52,283 nt of DNA from Candidatus Trichofilum aggregatum (GTDB taxonomy: Bacteria > Chloroflexota > Anaerolineae > Promineifilales > Promineifilaceae). Within the stretch, counting starts at the first letter, position 1; each line of letters opens with the position of its first letter. Location of the stretch: contig JADJUV010000030.1 of NCBI GenBank assembly GCA_016716885.1, positions 1 through 52,283 of the forward strand. The letters run 5' to 3'. A program made the translations under genes and the position numbers. This document shows, one piece after another, positions 1-10,120 of the stretch. Under the pieces are notes generated by a model. It did not search any database and was not told the origin of the DNA. It was given only the letters and a program-made list of their open reading frames with translations.

Positions 1-1779
1 CATAAATCGCCGTAATCACCCCAGCGGCTGAGGTCCCAGGTGGGGTCTTGTACAACGAGGTTGATCCATTTCGGGGACGAAGGTCTTGTCCTGGGCAACC
101 AAGGAAGTCTGGTCGGCGGGAATGATGCCCTGGTTGACCAGCGATTGTTCGGTGGGATCGGTGATAAGTGCGAGCCGCTTCACTTGCATGAACATTCAAC
201 CGGGTAATACCCCAGGCATGGTCGTGGTAGAACATCAGCCGGGCACTTTGCTGGTTGGTGTAGAAGAAAGGTCATCGCGGGGCCTGGGTCAGGCATGTCG
301 GGTACATATTCCACACTGACCCCTTCAGGGTAGGGGTGTTTTCGTTGGCCGGTGTTACCCATTGGTGCGGTGTCCCATCGCTGATCCAGGGCGTGATGCC
401 CCCATGCAAGTGGAGCGTCGCCCGATTTTCGGTGTAGCAATCGCGGGGCTTGGGAACCATGCCACACATCGGATTTTGAAATTCCATCTCGCACGCTTGC
501 CATTCATGTCAGGCCCATTACGAACCCATAACGGGTGGTGTCAACAGGAAGGAACAGATCACCCGCCTCGCCTGTGGGCAGCAGGTTGCAGAACAGGATG
601 CGGACGGGTCTGTCCTTCTCCACCGGCGATCAGTGGCCCCATGTAATGCGGCTCGTCAACGGCGATGGCCTGTTGTCCATTGGGCAACATAATGGGACTG
701 CCATCCGGGTTAAACAAGGAATCTGGTCGCCCGGTATGACGCTGGTGGACTGCACATAGCCACGCAGAGTGGTGGGCGGCGAATCGGGTGCATCTTTTCT
801 TCGTATTCAACGAGGGCAATCTCGTAGTAGTCGAACCGGGACAGGTGGTGGTATCCGATTATTGCCACCGGGATGTATTGCCCCAGTTGTGGCCCGGATG
901 GCCCACCCAGAGCGGCCATCTACAAATTTGCGAATGCTGTTATTAATCATTGTGTTGTTCCCCAGAAAGGTCAAGCACATTGGCTCCGAACGAATAGGTG
1001 CGTGCCTGTCCGTAGAGGGAGTAATCTGATCCGCCCAGGGTGAGGTGCTGTTTGCAGGGGGGCGGTAGGGCCGGAGTAACTGAAGAGGTCTGTGCCGGTG
1101 GAGATGATGTCCGCAGGAATGCCCGCCCCATAAAGCCGATGACATCCCGTCCTGAACGGCAATATCGGGCACTGGGAATGTTTCTACTTGCCCGGCGGGG
1201 TTGGTCGAGGTGGCACAGTGAGCAGGCCACTATCGAAGATGACCTGGTATTCATTGAGTTGCCTGTTGGCCGCAGTACGTAGGCGTGGAACAGGTTGCCC
1301 TCAGATGCGGTGGGGCTTCCGCCGGGGACGGTTTTGGTTGAAGGTCTGGAAACTCTGTACGAGGCCATCCCAGGCAGCACAGCGCTGGGCACAGCCACAA
1401 AGACCGGGACAGGTGTAACCGCAGGTGAGGCAAAGTCCGTGGCGTGAGTACGCGTTGCACCAGAGGGTTGCAAACGGGAATAACTGCGCCGGTTATGACG
1501 GGCAAGGGGCTGTTGGCGTAGTTGGGGAAAGGGCCATAGTAGTGGGGGCCTGCGCCGGACATCATCATGCTGGATTCACTGCCCCGCTCAGGACCTGGGC
1601 CCTGCCGCGGCATTGGCCGCGGCATAACCTCTATCGGCAGGTGTTATATCCCCGGTGTTTTTATTGGGGAGTGTGGAAACCGCTTTTTACGTTCGCCCAT
1701 TGCTACCCCTAAGAAGTAACTGGCAGAGAGCAAATAGCGCAAGAAACAACAAAACAGTGAACAATTTGCGTAATTTCAT
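1..1779 (-). pseudogene. Multicopper oxidase, long bacterial type, multiply frameshifted and cut by the window edge
   Basis: Pieces of one protein appear in order in different frames on the minus strand. The start is ATG at 1779, with an AAGGAT ribosome site and a hydrophobic signal peptide beginning MKLRKLFTVLLFLALF. Next come GPFPNYANSPLP (about 1510-1545), GQYIPVA and YYEIALVEYEEKMH (about 780-880), then the copper-site motif TLHLHGG followed by TPWISDGTPHQW (about 360-430). A second copper motif, FYHDHAWGITRLNV, lies at about 190-235, followed by LVAQDKTFVPE. The His-X-His motifs and their order match long secreted multicopper oxidases, which oxidise metals or phenols using O2. The HLHGG motif lies about 450 residues in, as expected for the long form. 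At least five frame changes occur, so it is probably inactive. The 3' end lies outside the window. Confidence 0.85.
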
Positions 1780-1871
1780 TAGAAATCATCCTTGCTTATT
1801 GTTTTAACAACTAACTGCACGAGAAAACGGATAAAGCGTAATATAAGAGATTTGTCATGGGCAATGGGCGC

Positions 1872-2600
1872 CTATCGGTTTAATTTCACCTCTTCAATGG
1901 AAAATCGTTTCCCTACGGGGAGAGACGCAATGGGCGCAGGTGTCTTTACGCCAGCGCAACACGCCTTCCACAGGGATCGGTATTGCTCATTCCAAACCTG
2001 CCGCAGCGCCAAAACATCGAGCAAGTTCGCCAATTCAGGGCAATGTACCTCTGAGATTGCTCGCAGCAGATAAAGCACCATCAAGGCCAACGGATTGGGC
2101 GAATGCGTCTTGTGCTGTATTCCCGCCGCCTGCCCCGGAATTTTTGGGGTTTGTCCGCCTTGCTCGTACCAGTGGGGTAGGATGATGGAACGCACCCATT
2201 CCGGCTGCGCGGCCGCGGCCCTTCCATGCCTGGTTCCAGATTGCGGTCTGGCTAAACGCAATCCGGTTGAGCATACAGACGGAACGCACCACTTCTATCG
2301 CTGGGGTCACGGCGTTCTTTGCGCGGCAACAGGCCACATCCAACCAGAGGACCTATCAGACAATTTAACCATCTTAGACCAGTTTTTCTGGCGTAATGCG
2401 GCCGAAAATCACGCAGGTGAAGTGGCTCAAAACCTGCACGAAAATCAACGGGCAACCGGAGCGCGTATTTCCAATCGAGACGTGAACATGGGGCCGCGGC
2501 TAACGTTGATCGGTCAATCCTCGGCATACTGAAAATTTGTCACCAGGGCGTATAAAGCAGACGAAAAAAGCCGGGATGATCTGCTTAAGGCATCAGCTCT
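1872..2600 (-). pseudogene. IS1182-family transposase remnant (N-terminal half)
   Basis: Fragments in changing minus-strand frames assemble into the start of an IS1182-type DDE transposase. They include QYAEDLTD (about 2510-2530), SRLDWKYALRLPVD (about 2450-2490), then PEWVRSIILPHWYEQ (about 2165-2205) and ALRQVWNEQYRSL (about 1990-2030). IS1182 transposases carry an (R/S)RIDWKYALGLPL-like segment and a later RxVWxQQY segment, which supports the call. Only roughly the first half is present. The catalytic DDE core is missing, because the sequence passes straight into the region upstream of the multicopper oxidase. Several frameshifts are present. It is a dead element fragment; its exact ends cannot be placed by eye. 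Confidence 0.75.
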
Positions 2601-3122
2601 TCGGGGGAAAACTATTCAATAGATTGCCCATCTGATCCCTACTCTCAATGTAAATAGATTTTACATTGTGCATCGTCTTGAAACCGCTGGAGGAACTTGA
2701 TAAGGGAAGAAAGAACGGGTGTTTAGACATGATGGAAAGGATGAATCGCGCTTGGCCCGTATTGGTCGAGGCAAAGACCCGCCACGATCAGGGTTGGTTC
2801 CGCGACTGGCGTTTCAAAATTTCAGCGAACAGAAAATTGGTCAAGCAACTAACCTTTCCGGGCCACGAGTACCTGGGAAAGGGTGCACTAGAGTGATGGC
2901 CTTGACTACAGAATTTGAGGGATTTTTAAGCAGCCATGAAATCAGGATTTTGTGTCTGGAAATGGCGGACAACCTCGGAGTTTAAATAAAAAACTCCATT
3001 AGAAATTACTGGAGTTACAGGACTGTGGTTGTCTTGTTTAATTTTGGTCTGCAGGATTTGTTGGGGTGGTACAAAGATGGAATGAGAATTTATCCACAGA
3101 TGACACAGATTCACGATTTTTC
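2601..3122. other. Intergenic stretch without a convincing gene
   Basis: The open frames here (for example + strand 2666-2896) show no family motif, ribosome site or sensible hydrophobic or charged pattern. The segment near 3090-3140 reads tatccacaga, tgacacagat, then ctctgcgtctctgcgg. This wording recurs between genes in many environmental bacterial genomes and is best treated as intergenic repeat material. Confidence 0.5.
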
Positions 3123-3196
3123 TTTTCTCTGCGTCTCTGCGGTTCATTATTTTCGTAGGAGTCAAAACGATATAGATGGGGTGTACGCAGAGAAAA
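3123..3196. repeat. 12-nt perfect inverted repeat downstream of the regulator gene
   Basis: The left arm ttttctctgcgt (3123-3134) and the right arm acgcagagaaaa (3185-3196) are exact reverse complements separated by 50 nt. The element lies at the 3' end of the broken response-regulator gene and could form a long-loop hairpin. It contains the ctctgcgtctctgcgg wording of a common intergenic repeat. A role as a terminator is possible but not shown. Confidence 0.55.
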
Positions 3197-3851
3197 AGCG
3201 ATCTCTGGCTAGGATCGGCAGCCCATTTGGCAGGCTGACCCGTAGGAGTTCGACCCGGCTGGAGATGCCGGAGATTTGCCGGTGATGTTAACCCGGTGGG
3301 TGTCTACGGCCGCGAAGACAAATCTTTAACTCCCCGGCAATTTCTCGGTTTGTATACCCCTGGGCAATCAAACGCAGCACTTCGATTTCGCAGGTGGTTA
3401 GAACCAGAGCTCTCTTTGGGGTTCGCGGCCGGACGTTTCCAGCTAGGCGCGGGTCATAGTGGGGTGGATGTAGAGTCGCCACGAGCCGCGGCGCGGATGG
3501 CCGTGATCAATTCCGGATTCAGCGGCCCGCTTGATAATATATCCAGCGGCCCCGGCCCTATATGGCGGCACCCGTACCAGGCCATAATCCTCATAGGCGA
3601 AGTGAGGGGATCCAGAATTTTTAGGGCCGGATAGATGGCAAGCAAACGACGTGTTATCTCAACCCCGTTCAGGCCGGGCATGTTCATATCCAACAGCACA
3701 ATATCGGGGTCAACTTTTCGGTTAACAACATAACTTCGTCCCCATTGGCCGCTTCGCCCACCACTTCAAGTTGGTCAACGTCTTTTAACAAAGCACGGAT
3801 TCCCGCCCGCGAAATGCCGCGATCATCGGCGATCAAATCTGGAGGTTTCAT
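3162..3851 (-). pseudogene. NarL/LuxR-type response regulator, frameshifted
   Basis: The start ATG at 3851 overlaps the sensor-kinase stop (ATGA at 3848-3851), so the two were translationally coupled. The receiver begins MKPPDLIADDRGISRAGIR and continues to LLDMNMPGLNGVEITRRLL, where the Asp of LLDMNMPG is the expected phosphoacceptor. The C-terminal helix-turn-helix is clear: LTTCEIEVLRLIAQGYTNREIAGEL (about 3335-3410), then VDTHRVNI and SSRVELLRVSLPNGL in shifted frames. At least four frame changes occur, near 3715, 3600, 3480 and 3300. Either the gene is decayed or the read accuracy is poor here. Intact relatives of about 215 residues bind DNA after phosphorylation by the partner kinase. 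The regulated genes are unknown. Confidence 0.8.
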
Positions 3852-5817
3852 AAGGCACCTCGACAAATGGCGTCGTACCTGGCCGGGGTGCTTTCGAGTT
3901 GCAACATCCCCAATATTTCTAATCGTTCGCGTATACCAAACAAGCCCAAATGGTGGCCTGAGGCGGCGCGGCCGCATCAAAACCAATGCCGTTATCTTCA
4001 ACGATGGTGATCAGCTTTTCGCCACGCCGTTCTAACAGCACATCTACTCGTGTTGCCTGAGCATGTTTGATGACGTTGGTCAGAGCTTCTTGCACAATGC
4101 GGTACAGAACCGTTTCCAGTTCGTCCCGCAGGCGGGTGTCTAGCTGGAAGGTTTCAAATTGGACAAGCAGATTGTGCCGGTTGCTAAAATCTTCAATGTA
4201 TTGCTGCAAAGCCGAGATTAAACCCAGATGGTCGAGACTGGCCGGGCGCAAGTGGACCGCCAGCCGATGCAGGTTTTCTAACACATCGTTGACCATTTTT
4301 TTCAACGCGGCCGCGCCCGCCAGCACCGCTTCGGGGTGGTGGGCATCTCGCTCAATCAACCGTAGCCCCACCATGAGCGAAGTGAGGGCTTGCCCTGCTT
4401 CATCATGGAGTTCACGGGCAATGTAACGGCGTTCATTCTCCTGCACTTCGACCAGCCGATGGGACAACGATTGCAGCCGTTCCCGCCCGGCGCGTACCTG
4501 TTCAAAGAGCCAGGCATTTTGAATGGCGACGGCGGCCTGGCGCAGCATGGCTTCTGTCCATTGAATGTGCTCTGGGGTAAATGACTCGGCCGCCTTGTTG
4601 CCCAGCAGACACAGACCCATGACGTTGTTGTCGGTCACAATCGGGACACTTAACCAACTGCGTATGGCTTCAAGAGGTGGTGCATTTTCCCAACCGGGAA
4701 ACTTTTCGGCGTCGGGAATTAACAGCGTGCGTTGGGTCAGAAGGGGCATTTCTACCAGGAGATTGGCGCCATTATTCAAACTTAAGTCGAATGTTTGCTC
4801 CGGAGCTGTCCAAATGTTGCGGCCGCGAACGGCACGAACGGCCAGCTTCATTTCATCTTCTAACAAAAGACAGGCGGTATCAAAGGGAACCAACAGTTCC
4901 AGGTAATCCAATAACTTGTTGAAAATATATTCGAGTTTGAGCGTTTGGGTGAGGGTTATCGCGGCCGCGCCCAACGTTTCGGCGGTCTGGCGTGAACGCT
5001 GTTCCGCTTGATAAAGACGTGCATTATGAATCGCCAGGGCAGCTTTTAAGGCCACCGTTTGCACAAAATCCACGTCCTCGTTTGTGTAGGGCTTCGTGGT
5101 GTGCGTGCGAAATAAAAACAGTGTCCCCACCAGACGACCTTGCATTTGTAAAGGAAAAATCATCAAACTTTTCAAACCAAACCGCTCAAAAAATAGTGGC
5201 ACATGCAGGCGAAAAGCAGTTGTGCATCTGTTCCGCATTCACTGAAGGAAGAACTACCAACGCCTTTGATTGCACCACCTGGCCTTCTATACCTCCCTGA
5301 ACCGGGCTAGGGCCATCCAGCATAATTTCCGCGAGTGCTTGTTGGGCATCACCCTGTACGTGATGATAAGCAGTTGGTATAAGCTGCCGTTCATTTTCAG
5401 ATAGCAGATGGATGATACAGCCATCGCCTAATAGCTCTGCCGTTTTCTGTACGGCGGTATCCAGAAACAACTGAAACTCTTCACTGACTTCTTGTAACGA
5501 GTTCAAGATTTCCAGGAGTGCAATGGCCCGCGTGGCGCTTTGCTGCTGATGTTTGACCTGGAGCAACATGGGGCGTAAGTAAAAGAAGAAAAGGAGAGGA
5601 AATGAAATGGCGGTCAGCAAAAAGCCATCCAAAAACACGGTATAAATATTCGGCATCTCCGGCAAAACAAACAGCAACCCCATAATGCCGACTTCGGTCA
5701 CAAATATGGTGGCAACGAGAAAAGCAAAAAAGGTAATGGGCACGAGATATTTGCCCTTACCAGAAAGGTCTAATGTCTGACCAAATACCTTGTGGGAATT
5801 TCTTTAAAGAGGTTCAT
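3848..5817 (-). CDS. Membrane-linked GAF sensor histidine kinase (NarX/HisKA_3 type), with frameshifts
   Basis: The proposed start is ATG at 5817 (MNLFKEIPTRYLVRH), joined by a one-base shift near 5773 to GKGKYLVPITFFAF. Two membrane helices follow (about 5680-5750 and 5590-5650). Next come a coiled linker, a GAF domain (about 5060-5480), a second GAF (about 4520-4960), the phosphoacceptor segment RYIARELHDEAGQALTSL (His near 4400) and a HATPase_c domain with QEALTNVIKHAQA and VEDNGIGFD. Further shifts near 5215 (one extra t in ctgctttt) and near 3955 restore GLFGIRERLEILGML and the C-terminus. The kinase stop overlaps the regulator start. It phosphorylates the NarL-type partner next door; the GAF ligand is unknown. 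Confidence 0.85.
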
Positions 5818-6076
5818 CTAAACTACTATTTTTTGTCATTTACTTTGCTGGCCGAGAGCTATTACAAGCAGAGGGTTTTCTTGGTTTCATTCTACAGTAC
5901 TATTCTTACAAAAGTAATTCCCCCGTAACTTTCGTAAACCCAGGGCGGATGCGTTCTTCGTATCGGTTACGGTAAATGGCATTATCAACGTCACCAACGT
6001 GTTTTATACGAATTAAATAAGCGTACATACTTTATACGTATGTACAAAATCTTTATTTTCGTTTATCATTCCCGGC
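5818..6076. promoter_or_regulatory. Divergent intergenic region between the sensor kinase and the integrase
   Basis: This AT-rich 260-bp space separates divergent genes. It contains tttatacg twice (6003-6010 and 6031-6038) and the inverted repeat GTACATAC/GTATGTAC (6023-6030, 6038-6045) about 32 bp before the integrase start. That is a plausible operator position. No ORF is supported here. Confidence 0.5.
6023..6045. promoter_or_regulatory. Palindromic operator candidate upstream of the integrase
   Basis: GTACATAC, a 7-nt spacer, then GTATGTAC form a perfect 8-nt inverted repeat. It sits in AT-rich DNA just before the integrase start and could bind a dimeric regulator or the recombinase itself. 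This is inferred from symmetry and position only. Confidence 0.4.
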
Positions 6077-7269
6077 ATGATCCAAAACCCCGAATTTGGC
6101 GAAGAATCGAAAGAAACGAATGAATCCCGTAGCGAGCTGATGGTGGTCGATCGCGGCCGCGCCATTCAGTCAACCGGAGTCACTCCACTCGCCATTGCCG
6201 GTCAGGCCGCGAACCGGGCCGCTGGCGAATCCCTCTTCCAGCGTTACCTGCAAGAAAAGTCCCTCAACACCATTAAACGGCACGCCCGCGATTTGGAACT
6301 GTTTGCCGAGTATCTCATTGATGCCCGCATTCCCCTGGTCAATGGAGCCAACTTTCAGGAAGAGCCACTGGCCTGGCAAGGGGTCACCTGGGGCATCATC
6401 AAAGGGTTTGTCCAATGGCTGCTGCAGGAAGGATACGCCATTGCTTCGATCAACGCCCGGCTGTCCACGGTGCGCACCTATGCCCAGATGGCGGTCAAAG
6501 CGGGTGCGGTAGACCGCCAGGAAGGCCTGCTCATTCAAACGGTCAAAGGGTTCTCCCGTCAGGGCGGATTGAACATAGATACCCGGCGGCCGCAGACACG
6601 CAAAGAGACCGCCAACTATGATTACAAACCGGAAGGCAAAAAACAGCGGGTGGTTGTCAGTCGGGGTTCGACCAAGAAGGCGCAGGCCACAGCTTTAGAC
6701 GATGATTTGGCCGAACAATTAAGGCAAATACAAAACAACTCCCCCCAGGGCTGGCGGGATGCGCTGTTGATGTGCCTGTTGTTGGATCATGGTCTACGGG
6801 CCAGCGAGGTCGCTATTTTGCGGGCCGATGATGTGAATTTGAGCACAGGCGAGATACGGTTTTTCGGCCCAAAGTGAAAGGCACATCACAGGAGTGGACA
6901 ACGCATAAAATGACCCCTCAAATGCGACAACTCGTTTCCTATTATACGACGCATCTTTACCCCCCTTCCCTACGCCCGACTGGTGGCCTGATTCTGGCAA
7001 CCAGCCGCTTGCTGAAAAACGGTGAAGGCGGGCAGTTATTGGCCGAACCGTTGTCACGAATTCGGCTGAGCGAGCGAGTGGCGTATCTGGGTCAAAAATT
7101 AGGTGTGGCAAAATTATCAGCCCATGATTGCCGCCATTACTGCGCCACGAAGATGGCCCGGCTGGGGTATGGGGTGGATGAGCTGATGGCCTGGTTTGGC
7201 TGGACGAGTGCCCAGACTGCCATGCGCTATGTCGCGGCCGCGGACGTGCAGGTGCGGTACAAGGGGTAA
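6077..7269 (+). CDS. Tyrosine recombinase / phage-type integrase with one frameshift
   Basis: The N-terminal SAM-like core-binding domain covers roughly residues 45-150 (FQRYLQEKSLNTIKRHARDLELF to SINARLSTVRTYAQMAV). The catalytic domain follows. It shows the first Arg in LLLDHGLRASEVAIL (residue near 240), HDCRHYCATKMARLG with the His-x-x-Arg pair, FGWTSAQTAMRYV with Trp in place of the second His, and the Tyr of MRYV as nucleophile. A single missing base near 6867 breaks the frame: inserting one c gives RFFRPKVKGTSQEW, and the VKG Lys is the usual beta-hairpin Lys. The enzyme cuts and rejoins DNA during site-specific integration or inversion. It is followed by lipoproteins and defence genes but no clear phage genes. 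Confidence 0.88.
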
Positions 7270-7549
7270 CACCCGTCTATATCCCTTACATCCGGTAGTC
7301 TTATCGCTTGTTTACGCGATCCAAGATCTGCTGATGGGGGGCGCGGCCGCAGAAATATGCGCAGAATGGCAGCAGCAAGGCATTCGGAAAGCGAGAAATG
7401 GGGTGGTGTACCTAAATGATAAATCAAGGCTGCTACGACTGCGTCCGATAATCGCTTCGCTCATAGCAAACCGGTGAAAAGTACGGCTGGCCACCTCGGA
7501 CTTCTCATCTGCGCCAAACTACCCCCCCGCTGGATGTATCGTCTTCGTC
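7270..7549. other. Intergenic spacer with a possible small ORF remnant
   Basis: A plus-strand frame through 7270-7477 reads LMGGAAAEICAEWQQQG and then VVYLNDKSRLLRLRP. It has no start or ribosome site of its own and continues an out-of-frame track from inside the integrase. It may be a gene remnant. A GCGGCCGC site lies at 7343-7350. No other feature is supported. Confidence 0.3.
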
Positions 7550-8296
7550 TTAGGGTTGTGATTGCAGGATGGTTTGGGCCTCGCGCAGCATGGCCATCAC
7601 ATCCGGTGTAAGATGCGGATTCCCCAGACCGCTATCTCGCGTTGATACGCCTGTGCCATTCGCCAATGCTGTCCGGCAAGTATTGGCCCACCCATATCCC
7701 ATAGCCGCCTGAGCAATAGCCGTCTGCAATTTTTCATAAGCAACCTGCACGGTCGCGTCAGCCCCTGAAATATCCAGCGTATAAGGACCAGTTAGCAGGT
7801 CGTAAAAATAAACGACCTGATCACATTCCAGGCCGAAGTCACAACCAAACTGGTCGCACTCAGCATAAAACACACCAACATAGGACTCATAGTAGAAAAT
7901 CCGCCGATTGACTTCCAGTAAAAGTTCCTCTTTGTGATTAACTGCTGGCGTAGGCGTAACCGGTGCACGGGTGGGGGCTGCGGTTACCGTAGGGGTAGCC
8001 GTAGCGGTCGGAAATGGGGTCAGGGTTGGTTGCCAGGTGTAGGTGGGTTGAGGCGTTGCGGTTACAACCGGGGTAAGGGTGGGCCGAGGGGTATAGCTGG
8101 GCCATGCCGTTAGGGTGGGCAAGGGTGTAGCCGTGGGGTAGGCGGTCGCGGTGGGCAAAGCAGCCAGAGTGCCAGGAACAGCCTCAGCCACCTGCACCAC
8201 CAGGGTTTGGTTAATCTCTGTTGTTGACGGACCACAACCAGATAAAAGCAGGCATAGGAACAACCCGATATACCAGGCGCGTGATGGTTGCCTCAT
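7550..8296 (-). CDS. Thr/Pro-rich lipoprotein A
   Basis: ATG at 8296 is preferred over the longer frame because it follows a GGAGG ribosome site and gives a classic lipoprotein signal: MRQPSRAWYIGLFLCLLLSGC, where LLSGC is the lipobox and Cys21 the lipidation site. The next ~100 residues are a low-complexity linker built on TPxPT, typical of secreted Chloroflexota proteins. A C-terminal domain of about 130 residues holds several Cys (ECDQFGCDFGLECD) that could form disulfides. No known family is recognised. Its start overlaps the stop of lipoprotein B by ATGA, so the two are co-translated. Together they probably form an extracellular membrane-anchored pair downstream of the EAD-SAVED gene. 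Confidence 0.8.
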   Translation of the reverse strand: MRQPSRAWYIGLFLCLLLSGCGPSTTEINQTLVVQVAEAVPGTLAALPTATAYPTATPLPTLTAWPSYTPRPTLTPVVTATPQPTYTWQPTLTPFPTATATPTVTAAPTRAPVTPTPAVNHKEELLLEVNRRIFYYESYVGVFYAECDQFGCDFGLECDQVVYFYDLLTGPYTLDISGADATVQVAYEKLQTAIAQAAMGYGWANTCRTALANGTGVSTRDSGLGNPHLTPDVMAMLREAQTILQSQP

Positions 8297-9059
8297 GCCC
8301 CGCCTCCCACTAAACGCAAAGCCATACCAATACGTTCGAATAATTCTGTTAACTGAAACCGGATTAATTCCCAATCGGTGTAAGGGATCGAGGCGGGGCT
8401 TTGTACCGCTAATAAGCTACGACAACGTTGGGCTAAATCAGCGGCCATCGGACCAAATTCGTCAATCGAGCCTCGGTATTCCCCGTAGGCACCTTGAACT
8501 GGCAGTATCGCCGCAGAGACATCCACCGTCGGTAAAGCCAGAATCCGATCATGCTGATCGAGAAAAGCTTGACAATCTACTTCCCCACGGTTGTTCAGGG
8601 CCGTGTCAATAAGTCCGGTGATTTCCCCTACAGCTGTGCTGAGTTGGCGCAGATATTGCAGCACCAAAACCTCTGGATTGGCGGGGTTAGTGGGTACGCT
8701 GGTTGCTAGGGGGTTGTTAGCCGGTTGCGTCGGCACGAGCGTGAGGGTTATGGTCGCGGCCGCGGTAAAGGTGGGATAAGGGGACGCGGTTGGATAGGCT
8801 GTAGCCAGAGGGTAGGCTGTGGCCGTTGGGTAAGGAGTGTGCGTGGCATAGGGGGCGGTGGTCCAGTAAGCGGTTGGCGTGGGATAAGGCGTTGGATCCG
8901 CGGCCGCCATCAATGTTTCCGTTACGGCCTGGGCAATCTGATAGGCTGCCGTGGCCTGCACCACGTCAGGGTCAGCCCCACAGCCGGTTGCCGTGCAGAG
9001 GCAGACAAAAAGAAAAGGAGAGCCAGGTAACGATAGGGGGTAATCGGTTTCATCGGCAT
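8293..9059 (-). CDS. Thr/Pro-rich lipoprotein B, one frameshift in the signal peptide
   Basis: The start is likely ATG 9059 (MPMKPITPYRYLALL) or ATG 9053. A one-base slip in the t-rich run near 9015 joins it to LFVCLCTATGCGADPD, where TATGC is a lipobox. Then come a helical stretch (VQATAAYQIAQAVTETLMAA), a linker rich in TAYPT/PYPT and a C-terminal helical domain of about 130 residues without a known signature. It has the same architecture as lipoprotein A and overlaps it by 4 nt, so the two look like diverged partners. A GCGGCCGC palindrome (9065-9072) occupies the place where a ribosome site is expected, and no strong Shine-Dalgarno is visible. Confidence 0.75.
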
Positions 9060-9228
9060 TCTTTGCGGCCGCGGGCTGAGTGATGTCAGAAAACGGTGAC
9101 CGTGTCGGCCAAAGAAGATACCGATCTCTCCCTGAAACAGCAAACCCGCCAAGTGAACCAGACCCAGACAAAGTCCCGAGCACGCCGCGCTGGGGCACTT
9201 TTGCGCAGGTGGCGGCGACCAACACCGC

Positions 9229-10016
9229 TCACTTTAACCGGCGCGCTGTGGAAGCAATGGGATAGAAGTTGCCTTGCTCGTAATGATACACCGTGGCTTC
9301 ATCTACTGTCCCCCAAACCGCCCCCATCGTAAAGATTAAGGCCCCTGGCGCGGCCAGGAAAAAGTGGGTTCTGGCCCCGGCAAAATGCGTTTTAAGTTTC
9401 GCCATCGTGTCGGCAAACGCCTTGACATGACCTTCCCAGGAAACGTCGGGGGTAAGGAGTTGGTCCGGTTGACTACTCTGGCAGACAACGAAATAGGCTT
9501 CAAGGTTCAGGCGATCCAGATAATGCGCTACACCCGGAAGATTAGGCCGACTGATGGCCACGACCACCGCAATGTGCAGACGAGATTCGATTTCTAGCCC
9601 TTGCTGATTGAATAAAGATACGGGGGGCTGTTTTGCCAGGTGGCATGAGGACGGGCAGATTCCAGGTGTTGGACGAGGTCGGGCACGCGGCCGCGACGTT
9701 GACAATAGGTAATCAATTCCCGTATCTTTTCCTGTTTCTCTTCCCCAGCCAGGTCTTCAAACTCAATGCCCAAGGCAAAACAGATCCCTTTTACCTCACT
9801 GAGATTAAACAGGCTCTCGATTTGTTGGAAAAGGTGGAGAATGTTGGCTTGAGCGATTGTATCGGTGCGGCGGCGAGGGGCAATGAGGCGGGATTGTAAA
9901 GACGGGGTGTTGTGCAGAAGATGAGCCACAGCATTGGTTGTGGCCAGGGTAGTTTGATGGGCGGTGAGCTGTTCGAGAAGGGGCAGGGCTTCTTGGACAA
10001 GTTGACTACTGTTCAC
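9229..10016 (-). CDS. Effector-associated-domain (EAD7-like) and SAVED fusion protein, one frameshift
   Basis: The N-terminal half (ATG 10016, MNSSQLVQEALPLLEQL) ends in a helical death-superfamily module at residues about 68-125: NLSEVKGICFALGIEFEDLAG, then KIRELITYCQRRGRVPDLVQHL. This resembles EAD7-type adaptor domains. A frameshift near 9620-9640 leads into QPPVSLFNQQG and LHIAVVVAISRPNLPGVAHYL. The C-terminal segment THFFLAAPGALIFTMGAVWG, then VYHYEQGNFYPIAS, is typical of SAVED domains, which sense cyclic oligonucleotides in CBASS and type III CRISPR systems. There is no attached nuclease, protease or TIR domain, so an EAD-recruited partner is implied (inference). The gene lies 104 bp downstream of cas6 on the same strand. 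Domain calls are by motif memory. Confidence 0.7.
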
Positions 10017-10120
10017 TAAAAGGTTCCTCAGCCAAGGGTGATAGGGTTAATATCCAATCATCTCTGGCATACAAAAGCGTCTTCGTTCTTAGCCATATTC
10101 ACGCTTCCGCGACTTGAATC

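Noticed and set aside
2666..2896. Plus-strand 76-codon open frame with a plausible start
   Set aside because: No ribosome site, no recognisable domain, and two overlapping frames of equal quality.
8591..9083. Gly/Arg-rich plus-strand frames opposite lipoprotein B
   Set aside because: They are the complement of the TPT/YPT linker codons, and the lipoprotein strand has a signal peptide and lipobox.
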